NCBI GenBank assembly: GCA_045535815.1
Contig: JAZSMJ010000010.1
Coordinates: forward strand, 15,704 to 79,703
DNA length: 64,000 bases
From: JAZSMJ01 sp045535815
GTDB lineage: Bacteria > Bacillota > Clostridia > Oscillospirales > CAG-272
Reading direction: 5' to 3'
Below are positions 19,061-27,602 of the stretch, piece by piece; within the stretch, counting starts at the first letter, position 1, and each line of letters starts with the position of its first letter. A model generated the notes under the pieces. The model worked only from the letters and a program-made list of their open reading frames with translations. It made no database searches and was not told the origin of the DNA. A program made the position numbers and the translations under genes.

Positions 19061-20974
19061 TTACTCAAGCTCGAAGGCGCCGGTGTAGAGCTGGTAGTAG
19101 GTGCCTTTTTCTTCCAAGAGCTTCTGATGGCTTCCTCTTTCAATTATCCGTCCGTGGTCGAGAACCATTATAACGTCCGAATTCATAACTGTCGAAAGTC
19201 GGTGAGCGATAACGAATACAGTGCAGCCCTCCATCAGCTTATCCATACCCTTTTGAACTATAGCTTCCGTTCTGGTGTCGATAGACGAGGTCGCCTCGTC
19301 AAGAATCATAACGGGCGGATCGGCAACTGCTGCACGGGCTATTGCTATAAGCTGACGCTGTCCCTGCGAAAGATTCGAGCCGTTGTTCGAAAGCTCGGTA
19401 TCGTAGCCCTTGGGGAGACGGGTTATAAAATCGTGCGCACCTGCAAGCATTGCGGCGTTTTTGCACTCCTCGTCGGTAGCATCAAGCTTACCGTATCTGA
19501 TGTTATCCATAACCGTTCCGGTGAACAGATTGGTGTCCTGCAGAACTATACCGAGTGAACGGCGCAGATCGGATTTCTTTATCTTGTTTATATTTATGCC
19601 GTCGTAGCGTATCTTGCCGTCGGCAATATCGTAGAAGCGGTTTATAAGATTGGTTATCGTGGTCTTTCCTGCACCGGTAGCGCCAACGAAGGCAACCTTC
19701 TGTCCCGGCTCAGCGTAAACGGTAACTCCGTGGAGAACGTCCTTGCCCTCCTCATAGGCGAAGTCAACGTCTGTAAGACGAACGTCACCCTTGAGCTCGG
19801 TGTAAGTGATGGTGCCGTCGCCGTGCGGATGCTTCCATGCCCAGTGACCTGTTCTTTCGGAAGCTTCCTTGACGCTTCCGTCCTTATCTATTGTGCAGTT
19901 GACCAGCTGAACGTAGCCCTCGTCTGCCTCACTCTTCTGATCCATAAGATCGAATATTCTCTGAGCACCTGCAAGACCCATAACGATGGAGTTTATCTGC
20001 TGTGAAACGGTGTTTATATTTCCTGTAAACTGCTTTGTCATATTGAGAAAGGGAACGAGGAAGCTTATGCTGAACGCCATTCCAGATAGGCTGATATTGG
20101 GAATGCCGGACGTAAGAAACAGACCGCCTGCGGTAGCGCAGAGCACGTAGAGCACGTTTCCGATATTCATAATGATGGGGCCGAGTGCGTTAGCGTAAGC
20201 GTGAGCACGGTAGCTGTCCTCGAAAAGCTTATCGTTTATCTTGGAGAAGTCTTCCTTTGCCTCATCTTCGTGACAGAATACCTTGATAACTCTCTGACCG
20301 TTCATCATTTCCTGAATAAAGCCTTCGGTCTCACCCATAGATTTCTGCTGACGAATAAAGTATTTTGCGGAGCCGCCGCCTATCTTCTTGGTAACGAGAA
20401 TCATGGCAACGACACCGAGCAGAACTACAAGAGTCATCAGAACGCTGTACCATATCATTATGGAAAATACCGACACTACTATAACGACCGACTGCAGAAG
20501 CTGCGGCAAAGACTGCGATACGAGCTGACGGAGCGTGTCTATATCGTTTGTGTAATGGCTCATTATGTCGCCGTGCTTGTTCTGATCGAAATACTTGATG
20601 GGCAGATCCTGCATTCCGTCAAACATACTGCGTCTCATCTTGCAAAGGAATCCCTGCGTGATATAAGCCATCAGCTGAGTATACAGCGTGATGAATATAA
20701 TCGACAAAACGTAAAGCGATGCGAGCACCGCAACCTTTGGTACTATCTGCGTTTTTGCGATATCCCAGCTTATAACGCCTGTGTCGACACATTTTGTTAT
20801 AACAGTTATTATCTGCTCGATAAACAACGCAGGTATTGATGAAACGACTGCGGAGAAGATTATGCAGAATACGGTTACTGGAATCAGCACAGGGTATGAT
20901 TTGAAAAGAAGCTTTATTATGCGGATAAATGCGCCGCCGTTGAACTTTCTTTTTGGCATTTTCCGGTTATTCAT
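19061..20974 (-). CDS. ABC exporter half-transporter, catalytically consensus subunit
   Basis: A 637-residue fused membrane-ATPase protein of the multidrug/lipid exporter class. Six membrane helices occupy about residues 20-330. The ATPase domain has Walker A GATGAGKTT, signature LSQGQ, Walker B VMILDEATSSID with the catalytic Glu, and H-loop VIAHRLS. Residues about 350-395 form an insert before the ATPase domain. Its ATG overlaps the upstream ABC gene's stop by 8 bp (ATGAATAA), so the two are made together and almost surely pair as a heterodimer. The variant signature LSQGQ, seen in TM288-type partners, fits a transporter with one weak site. Substrate cannot be deduced. Confidence 0.92.
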   Translation of the reverse strand: MNNRKMPKRKFNGGAFIRIIKLLFKSYPVLIPVTVFCIIFSAVVSSIPALFIEQIITVITKCVDTGVISWDIAKTQIVPKVAVLASLYVLSIIFITLYTQLMAYITQGFLCKMRRSMFDGMQDLPIKYFDQNKHGDIMSHYTNDIDTLRQLVSQSLPQLLQSVVIVVSVFSIMIWYSVLMTLVVLLGVVAMILVTKKIGGGSAKYFIRQQKSMGETEGFIQEMMNGQRVIKVFCHEDEAKEDFSKINDKLFEDSYRAHAYANALGPIIMNIGNVLYVLCATAGGLFLTSGIPNISLSGMAFSISFLVPFLNMTKQFTGNINTVSQQINSIVMGLAGAQRIFDLMDQKSEADEGYVQLVNCTIDKDGSVKEASERTGHWAWKHPHGDGTITYTELKGDVRLTDVDFAYEEGKDVLHGVTVYAEPGQKVAFVGATGAGKTTITNLINRFYDIADGKIRYDGININKIKKSDLRRSLGIVLQDTNLFTGTVMDNIRYGKLDATDEECKNAAMLAGAHDFITRLPKGYDTELSNNGSNLSQGQRQLIAIARAAVADPPVMILDEATSSIDTRTEAIVQKGMDKLMEGCTVFVIAHRLSTVMNSDVIMVLDHGRIIERGSHQKLLEEKGTYYQLYTGAFELE

Positions 20975-22709
20975 TTACCGCACCTCCTCCCATCTGCTGA
21001 GTATATACCTCACGGTATATCTCGCTTGACGAAAGCAGCTCATCGTGAGTACCCATAGCGGAAATGCTTCCGTTATCCATAACGACTATAAGGTCAGCAT
21101 CCTGAACGGAGGACACCCTTTGAGCAATAATTATCTTGGTCGTGTCGGGAATGTAATTCTTGAAGCCCTCACGGATAAATGCGTCGGTCTTTGTATCGAC
21201 CGCACTGGTTGAGTCGTCAAGAATAAGTATTTTTGGCTTTTTGAGAAGCGCTCTTGCTATGCAAAGGCGCTGCTTCTGACCGCCCGAAACGTTTGTGCCG
21301 CCCTGCTCGATTTTCGTATCGTAGCCGTCTGGGAAGCTGTTTATAAATTCGTCTGCCTGAGCCAATTTGCAAGCCTCGATGATCTCTTCATCGGTGGCGT
21401 TTTCGTTGCCCCAGCGCAGATTTTCCTTTATTGTGCCCGAGAAGAGCAGGTTTTTCTGAAGCACCATCGCAACCGAATCACGAAGGGTGCGAAGTGAATA
21501 TTCACGAACGTCACGTCCCGAAACGCAAACGCTACCCTCCGTCACATCGTAAAGACGGGGGATAAGCTGAACGATGGTCGATTTACTCGAGCCTGTACCG
21601 CCGAGTATACCTACGGTCATACCCGATTTTATATGAAGGTCTATATTTTCAAGGGCAAATCTTTCTGCTTTTTCCGAATATTTGAAGCTGACGCCGTTGA
21701 AATCTATAGAGCCGTCTTCTATTACTGTAACGGGATTTTCGGGATCGGTAATGGAGGGCTTTTCACACAAGACCTCGTATACACGCTTCATCGACTCGTG
21801 CGATATGGTAAGGATAACGTATACCATAGAGAGCATCATAAGGTTCATAAGTATCTGCATACCGTAGGTCAGCATAGCAGACATCTCACCAACGTCTATA
21901 GTAGTTCCTGCGTTGGTAATGATAAGCTTTGAGCCAATGAGAAGCACGAACACCATATTGAAATATACGCATATCTGCATAAGCGGAGAGTTGAGCGCAA
22001 CTATACGCTCGGCTCTTGTAAAATCGTTACGTATGTTTTCGGATGCCGCACCAAACTTTTTCTTTTCGTATTCTTCTCTTGAAAAGCCCTTAACGACACG
22101 CATTGCACGGACGTTTTCCTCTATAGCCTCATTCAGTCGGTCGTATTTTTTGAAAACGCTTCTGAACGCAGGCATAGCCTTTCTTGCCACCATAAGAAGA
22201 CCGAACACCAGAACGGGTATGATAACCACGAAGGACGTGGCAAGTGCACCGCCCATGATATATGCCATAATTATCGAGAACACAAGCATAAAGGGAGCTC
22301 TTACCGCAGTTCTTATCAGCATCATATACGACATCTGAACGTTGGCAACGTCGGTCGTCATTCTTGTAACGAGGGATGATGAGGAGAACTTGTCGATATT
22401 TTCAAATGAATAGTCCTGAATCCGCTCGAAGATATCGTGGCGTAGATTTTTTGCAAATCCTGCAGACGCCTTGGAGCATGTGAATCCCGCAATACCGCCG
22501 CAGCACAGCGACAGCATTGCCATCAGTATCAGTAAAAGCCCGGTTCTGACGATAGTCATTATTTCCGTGCCGTTTTTGATGTCATTTACCAGAGCTGCAG
22601 TGATAAATGGGAGAAAAACCTCTATAATGACCTCGCAGATGATAAAAATAAGCGTAAGAACCGTAGGCTTTTTGTATTCTCTTACGCAGGCAGCAAGCCT
22701 TTTAAACAT
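20967..22709 (-). CDS. ABC exporter half-transporter with degenerate ATPase site
   Basis: A 580-residue membrane-ATPase protein, first gene of the exporter operon. Start ATG 22709 follows AAGGAAAG. It has six predicted membrane helices, Walker A GGTGSSKST and signature VSGGQ. Its Walker B is ILILDDSTSAVD, where the catalytic Glu is Asp, and the H-loop is IIAQR, where His is Gln. The same two changes mark the non-hydrolysing TM287-type subunit of heterodimeric exporters, so this is the degenerate partner of the following gene's product. No resistance regulator is adjacent, but an imperfect palindrome lies upstream at 22830. Confidence 0.92.
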   Translation of the reverse strand: MFKRLAACVREYKKPTVLTLIFIICEVIIEVFLPFITAALVNDIKNGTEIMTIVRTGLLLILMAMLSLCCGGIAGFTCSKASAGFAKNLRHDIFERIQDYSFENIDKFSSSSLVTRMTTDVANVQMSYMMLIRTAVRAPFMLVFSIIMAYIMGGALATSFVVIIPVLVFGLLMVARKAMPAFRSVFKKYDRLNEAIEENVRAMRVVKGFSREEYEKKKFGAASENIRNDFTRAERIVALNSPLMQICVYFNMVFVLLIGSKLIITNAGTTIDVGEMSAMLTYGMQILMNLMMLSMVYVILTISHESMKRVYEVLCEKPSITDPENPVTVIEDGSIDFNGVSFKYSEKAERFALENIDLHIKSGMTVGILGGTGSSKSTIVQLIPRLYDVTEGSVCVSGRDVREYSLRTLRDSVAMVLQKNLLFSGTIKENLRWGNENATDEEIIEACKLAQADEFINSFPDGYDTKIEQGGTNVSGGQKQRLCIARALLKKPKILILDDSTSAVDTKTDAFIREGFKNYIPDTTKIIIAQRVSSVQDADLIVVMDNGSISAMGTHDELLSSSEIYREVYTQQMGGGAVNE

Positions 22710-22829
22710 TTACGATCTTTCCTTCCTTGCGGTATGATGCCGCATAAGTCCGCATATTGCAATCATAGCGGAAACTCCTATAATTTTACCATTTTTTTGC
22801 CCACGTGTCAATCGATAGAAAATCTTTCT

Positions 22830-22851
22830 AACAAATGATATACCGTTTGTT
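22830..22851. promoter_or_regulatory. Palindromic operator candidate between ABC and OPT genes
   Basis: AACAAATGATA / TACCGTTTGTT: 9 of 11 positions are symmetric, with outer arms AACAAA and TTTGTT. It sits in the divergent intergenic region (22710-22948) and could control either side. Which regulator binds is unknown; MarR/TetR-size sites look like this. Confidence 0.4.
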
Positions 22852-22948
22852 TACAATTATACTTAAGATATTTCGGGCAAGGGTGGATTATTCCTTTTGA
22901 TACGGTAAATATTATCTGTAAACAGTTATCAAACGGAGAAAAATTGAA

Positions 22949-24847
22949 ATGAAAAAAGAGAAGGGGCATAAAAGAAAGGAAACGGTCGGGGGAGCGTTTA
23001 CTGTCGCATCTCTGATAAGCGGCATACTGCTGTCGGTCGTATTCGGGGCGGCAAACGCCTATCTTGGGCTGAGGGCTGGAATGACGGTGTCGGCATCCAT
23101 ACCTGCTGCGGTCATAGCAATGAGCGTTATGCGGATATTTCTGAAAAGAAGCTCGGTCGTTGAGAGCAATATGGTCCAGACCATAGGCTCGGCAGGTGAA
23201 TCTCTTGCCGCAGGTGCAGTATTTACCATCCCTGCGCTCTTTCTGTGGTCAGCGCAGGGTACTATAGAAAAGCCGGGTATTATCGAGATTGCCGTAATAT
23301 CTCTTTTGGGCGGTCTTCTCGGAGTATTCTTTATGATACCGCTTCGTCGTGCGCTTATAGTAAAGGAGGACAGCGTGCTTCCGTATCCGGAGGGCAGGGC
23401 GTGTGCAAAGGTGCTGTCTGCAGGGGATGACGGGGGCGGAGCAGGACTTGTGATCGGCGGTATGAGTGTATCCGCCGCTTTGAAGCTTGCGATAGACGGA
23501 CTTCGTGCAGTGCCGGGCGAGGTGTCACTCAGGATAAAGGGATATGCAGGGGAGATAGGCACTCAGATATATCCTGCCATAGTAAGCGTGGGATATATCT
23601 GCGGTGCGAGAATATCCTCATATATGCTCTCGGGCGGCCTTTTCAGCTGGCTGGTGCTGATACCGCTGATAGTTACCTTCGGCGAAGGCTCGGTTTTGTA
23701 TCCTGCAACGGTAAGTATTTCTAAGCTTTACTCGGAGGGCGGAGCGAGTGCCGTGTGGAGCACCTATATCCGATATATAGGTGCAGGCGCACTTGCCGCA
23801 GGCGGTGTGATAAGCCTTATAAGGTCGCTTCCGCTTATAGCCTCTACGTTAAAGGACGTATTTAAAAATCTTTTCACAAAAGAGGGAGAAGCAGAGGCTA
23901 CCGACAGAGATATCAGCATAAAAGCGGTGATCTTATGCGTCAGCGTCATATTTCTTCTGATATGGCTTTTGCCGACCGTAAGGGTAGGACTTTTGGGTGC
24001 AGTGATAATTGCATTGCTCGCCTCCTTATTTTCTGCTGTATCGGCTAGGATGGTGGGGCTTGTCGGAAGCAGCAACAATCCCGTTTCGGGAATGGCGATA
24101 GCGGCTCTGCTTATTACGACCGTAATACTTAAGGCGTGCGGCGTGATCGGAAACGAGGGTATGGCTATGGCGATAGTTATCGGCTCGTTTGTCTGCATAA
24201 GTGCAACTGTATCGTCAGATGCATCGCAGGATCTCAAAACGGGATATCTGGTGGGTGCAAGTCCGAGAAAACAGCAGATAGGCGAGATAATAGGCGTTTT
24301 GGTATCAGCACTTGCAATAGGCGGAGTTATGTATCTGCTCGACAGCGCCTGGGGCTTCGGCTCGGAGGAGCTTGCCGCTCCGCAGGCAACGCTTATGAAG
24401 CTTATAGCCGAGGGCGTAATGCAGGGCGATCTTCCCTGGGGACTTGTATTTGCAGGGGTGTTTATTACCGTTTGCGTGCAGCTCTTGGGAATCCCCTCGT
24501 TGCCCTTTGCGATAGGTATATATCTTCCCGTTCATCTGAGTGCCTGTATAATGGTAGGCGGAGTTATCCGATGGGCTTTTGAGAGGATGAGGAGAAGCGA
24601 GGAGGATAAAAAACGCTCGATAGATAACGGTCTTTTGGTCTGCTCGGGTATGATAGCAGGGGAGGGCGTGATGGGGGTCGTGCTTGCTCTTCTTGCAATA
24701 ACGGGAGCAGATAATCTGATAGATATATCGTCGTATACCGCCCACGGAAGCGTTGTATCGGATATATCATCTCTTGCCGTCCTTGCTCTGACTGTATTCA
24801 CTATATGCAGACTCTCTCTCAGAAAAAACAAAAGCACAAAGGCATAA
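22949..24847 (+). CDS. OPT family oligopeptide transporter
   Basis: A 632-residue polytopic membrane protein of the prokaryotic OPT family, which imports peptides or metal-chelate peptides by proton symport. Start ATG 22949 follows CGGAGAA. Family features include the N-terminal GAANAYLGLRAGMTVSASIP, SNMVQTIGSAGESLAAG, the PYPEGRACAKVL segment and the late NPVSGMAIA and SSDASQDLKTGYLVGASP motifs. About 15 hydrophobic segments are visible. It is a single-gene unit ended by a bidirectional terminator that overlaps its last codons. Confidence 0.92.
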   Translation: MKKEKGHKRKETVGGAFTVASLISGILLSVVFGAANAYLGLRAGMTVSASIPAAVIAMSVMRIFLKRSSVVESNMVQTIGSAGESLAAGAVFTIPALFLWSAQGTIEKPGIIEIAVISLLGGLLGVFFMIPLRRALIVKEDSVLPYPEGRACAKVLSAGDDGGGAGLVIGGMSVSAALKLAIDGLRAVPGEVSLRIKGYAGEIGTQIYPAIVSVGYICGARISSYMLSGGLFSWLVLIPLIVTFGEGSVLYPATVSISKLYSEGGASAVWSTYIRYIGAGALAAGGVISLIRSLPLIASTLKDVFKNLFTKEGEAEATDRDISIKAVILCVSVIFLLIWLLPTVRVGLLGAVIIALLASLFSAVSARMVGLVGSSNNPVSGMAIAALLITTVILKACGVIGNEGMAMAIVIGSFVCISATVSSDASQDLKTGYLVGASPRKQQIGEIIGVLVSALAIGGVMYLLDSAWGFGSEELAAPQATLMKLIAEGVMQGDLPWGLVFAGVFITVCVQLLGIPSLPFAIGIYLPVHLSACIMVGGVIRWAFERMRRSEEDKKRSIDNGLLVCSGMIAGEGVMGVVLALLAITGADNLIDISSYTAHGSVVSDISSLAVLALTVFTICRLSLRKNKSTKA

Positions 24848-24863
24848 CGCCTTTGTGCTTTTA
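24831..24863. terminator. Bidirectional terminator between OPT and M56 genes
   Basis: AAAGCACAAAGGC, loop ATAAC, GCCTTTGTGCTTT with A and T runs on the two flanks. It overlaps the end of the OPT gene and lies 4 bp from the end of the convergent M56 gene. Confidence 0.85.
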
Positions 24864-24866
24864 TAG

Positions 24867-27113
24867 CTATTTCTCTGCCTTAGCATCAATTCCGTAGGTG
24901 ATATACGCCTGATTTTGACAATCAGCGTAGCATACAGCCTCGTATTCGGTGGATATTATCTTTTCATTAAAGAATTGTTCTCCGGGTTCGGGAATACGGA
25001 AGTGGGGATCGGTATAGACTCCGTCTATTACTTCAAACGTGAGCTCAAGAGGATAAAATGCTTTGTCATTCAATATAAGCTCATCGACCGACCTGCCGAA
25101 GCTGCAGTGCATGGCAAGAAGCTTTAACGTAAGGATGTCTTTAGCGACGCCTCCGGTTTCCTTTGGCACTCCGCAGATGCGGTGCTCTTCGATAATTACG
25201 TAGGATACGCATTTGAAAAGTCCGTCGGGATCGGGCTCCTGTGCCGTGTGATGTTGAAGTATCGCCCCTCTTATCGCTCTGTCAAGAAGCTCTTCATCTG
25301 TAAGAGTTTGTTCAGCTACGGTCTCCTCGGCAATCGGTCCGTCTGCACCGCCTATATCCGATACCGTAGATCCGTATGGCAGGAGCTGATATATACGAAA
25401 TGCATGATCGGCAAACCACAGAGGCTGTGAACCAAAGAGATATACCGTAAACACATGTATATCCGGCTCTGACGGCTGATAGTAGCTGAGCGAGGTGACG
25501 GTTTGTGCATCAATGCCCGATAACAGCTCCTCCACGCTTGAAGCCGAGCCGTCCGCTCTTAAATATGCAAATGGAAGCTCATTCAGATAATCGGCAAACT
25601 CGGACAGAGTGTACGACTTTTCGGTGTAGCTATCGCCTTGGTATATCACGGTGCCCTCTGAAGATATTACTTCAAGATGCTTGTTATCAAGTGAGATGCT
25701 CTCATAAAACCGTCCGTTTTGCGGTTGGAAAGAGAGTGCAATATGCTGAGCTATAAAAGCTCCGCCCGTATAAACCGAAGCGCTTGATACAGGAGGATAC
25801 GTGCGGTCAAAGCTGTTCTCGTAAATATCGAAAAACTGCGTTATTGCACGGCATTGGCTGTATATATCCTCATTCTCGGAAGCCGCCTGCCAGCCGTAAG
25901 TTTTATAAAGACCGTAATTATACTTCGTTATACTCGGAAGTCCGAATGAATCGGCTATGTATTCAAAGCCGTCTGCATAATCCTCGAGTGCCTGCTCAAA
26001 GGCGGCGTCAGCATCCTTGAATATTGGTCTGCCGTATTGGCTGACGCCAATATCGTAGGCGCTCTTTCCCGATTTCAGAAACTCTCCGCCCAGCGTGTTA
26101 CCCTCGTATTCGCCGACAGCCTCAAGAGGCTTTTCAGCATGGTTTGGATTTGCGGCACAGCCGACTATGACTGCTATGCTGAGAATGCTTACTGCAAGAG
26201 TTTTGATAAGAGTAGGTCTTTTCCACTTAAGAGCGTTTTTTATACGGCTTTTGACCGAGCTTTCTCCGAAGGCAAGGGGACTCGGAGAGGGAAACTGAGC
26301 TACCTTAGCAAACGAAAGCAGGGTATCGCTGTATTCGCACCGTATGTTTTCTGCCTCGGACAGCACCTTCTCGTCACAGCTCATCTCCATATCGCGTGAC
26401 ATAAGGTAAAAGGATATCCATACGAGCGGATTGAACCAATGAATCGAGAGAAGTACAAACGAGAGAGGCTTTATTATATGGTCAAGTCTTTTTATATGAC
26501 AGCGCTCGTGAGAGAGCACGTATTTCAAGCGCTCTCCATCGAGTGAAAAGGGAAGATATATCCTCGGGCGGATAAATCCGAGTATAAACGGAGTTGATAC
26601 CTCATCCGACTGAAAAACGTTATCGCAAAGAAGGACGGCGCATCTCATTTTCAGCCTTATACGCATGTATGCATATATGCCGTATATCATCATAGCGACG
26701 AAGCCGATAAGCCATACCGCACAGAGAACCGATAGAGTCATCTGCATAGGCGAAATGCCTTTTGCGGTATCGGCTACCGTCTGCGGTAAGGGGATATCAA
26801 GTGCAGAATTTAGTGCGGCAATGCCCGAGTATATCTTGGGCGATGCGCTTGACGTTATGTTCTGCGGAATATATTCAAGGGCGCTTCCGAGCGCAGCAGG
26901 AGTGTTGGTAACGCTGAATATCCTCAAATTGAAAAGACTGAATACCGACTCGAAGCTGACGGGGCACAAAAGCCTGAAAGCGACGGCTGACCAGAGTGCA
27001 TACGAGAATTTTTTCGGTGCCCGTCTGATGATAAAACGAATTATTATAACGGCTATAATCACGTAGAGAGCCGTCATGCTCATGTTCAGTATTTTAAGAA
27101 AAAGAGCATCCAC
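24867..27113 (-). CDS. BlaR1-type M56 membrane metallopeptidase sensor
   Basis: A 748-residue membrane sensor-protease. The N-terminal part has several helices and the M56 zinc protease motif HERCH within LSHERCHIKRLDH, followed by MEMSCDEKVL, as in BlaR1/MecR1. A helix near residues 310-330 leads to an extracytoplasmic part of about 420 residues. That part lacks an obvious penicillin-binding SxxK/SDN pattern, so the signal may not be a beta-lactam. By family logic it senses an external ligand and then cleaves or inactivates the repressor encoded 3 bp upstream. Located in an operon behind the BlaI-like gene. Confidence 0.88.
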   Translation of the reverse strand: MDALFLKILNMSMTALYVIIAVIIIRFIIRRAPKKFSYALWSAVAFRLLCPVSFESVFSLFNLRIFSVTNTPAALGSALEYIPQNITSSASPKIYSGIAALNSALDIPLPQTVADTAKGISPMQMTLSVLCAVWLIGFVAMMIYGIYAYMRIRLKMRCAVLLCDNVFQSDEVSTPFILGFIRPRIYLPFSLDGERLKYVLSHERCHIKRLDHIIKPLSFVLLSIHWFNPLVWISFYLMSRDMEMSCDEKVLSEAENIRCEYSDTLLSFAKVAQFPSPSPLAFGESSVKSRIKNALKWKRPTLIKTLAVSILSIAVIVGCAANPNHAEKPLEAVGEYEGNTLGGEFLKSGKSAYDIGVSQYGRPIFKDADAAFEQALEDYADGFEYIADSFGLPSITKYNYGLYKTYGWQAASENEDIYSQCRAITQFFDIYENSFDRTYPPVSSASVYTGGAFIAQHIALSFQPQNGRFYESISLDNKHLEVISSEGTVIYQGDSYTEKSYTLSEFADYLNELPFAYLRADGSASSVEELLSGIDAQTVTSLSYYQPSEPDIHVFTVYLFGSQPLWFADHAFRIYQLLPYGSTVSDIGGADGPIAEETVAEQTLTDEELLDRAIRGAILQHHTAQEPDPDGLFKCVSYVIIEEHRICGVPKETGGVAKDILTLKLLAMHCSFGRSVDELILNDKAFYPLELTFEVIDGVYTDPHFRIPEPGEQFFNEKIISTEYEAVCYADCQNQAYITYGIDAKAEK

Positions 27114-27116
27114 CGT

Positions 27117-27479
27117 TTATTCCTCCCTATGACTGTCGATAAGCTGTTTAAGCTCAAGGGCTTCCTTTTCGCTGATCGTTTTGCCGTCGAGGAACGAGGC
27201 GAGAAATCCCGGCAAAGAGCCGTCGAAGGTGTGGTTCACCACACGCTCGCTCTCAAATGCCCTTACTCTCTCTCTCGGGATAAGAGCAGTAACGGTAGAG
27301 CCTTCATTTTTTGCAAAGCCCTTGTCGCAAAGCTTTTTCAAAACGGTGTAAACGGTGGATTTTTTCCATCCGAGCTCAGTTGCACAAAGCGATACCAGCT
27401 CACCCGACTGCAGGGGCTGATTATTCCATATAACGTTCATAAAGCGATAGTCACATTCGCCAAGCTTAAGTTCATCCAT
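27117..27479 (-). CDS. BlaI/MecI/CopY-family repressor
   Basis: A 120-residue winged-helix repressor. Start ATG 27479 (MDELKLGECDYRFM) follows AAGGAGG; a longer upstream reading would cover the operator. Family features: WNNQPLQSGEL, the recognition region LGWKKSTVYTVLKKLCDKGF, and a C-terminal dimer region. It is the first gene of the pair with the M56 sensor and probably represses its own promoter through the two palindromes at 27495 and 27521. Targets elsewhere cannot be seen. Confidence 0.93.
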   Translation of the reverse strand: MDELKLGECDYRFMNVIWNNQPLQSGELVSLCATELGWKKSTVYTVLKKLCDKGFAKNEGSTVTALIPRERVRAFESERVVNHTFDGSLPGFLASFLDGKTISEKEALELKQLIDSHREE

Positions 27480-27494
27480 AGCATTACCTCCTTG

Positions 27495-27548
27495 GTCTAC
27501 ACCAATAGACCTCACTTATAGTCTACAACAATAGACCAACTTTGTCAA
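27495..27548 (-). promoter_or_regulatory. Promoter with twin BlaI-type operators
   Basis: Two copies of the palindrome GTCTA-n6-TAGAC, plus-strand GTCTACACCAATAGAC (27495-27510) and GTCTACAACAATAGAC (27521-27536), 26 bp apart. On the minus strand TTGACA (27548-27543) and TAGACT, 17 bp apart, form the promoter; the upstream operator covers the -10 and the other the transcript start. This fits autorepression by the BlaI-like protein. Confidence 0.85.
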
Positions 27549-27561
27549 GGGGGATGAATAA

Positions 27562-27595
27562 AATAATCCGCATAAATTTATGCGGATTATTTTTG
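27562..27595 (-). terminator. Terminator of GH127-like gene
   Basis: AATAATCCGCATAA / TTATGCGGATTATT with T or A runs on both sides, just beyond the GH127-like stop. It probably ends that gene; no gene enters from the other side. Confidence 0.8.
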
Positions 27596-27602
27596 TGCAT
27601 AT

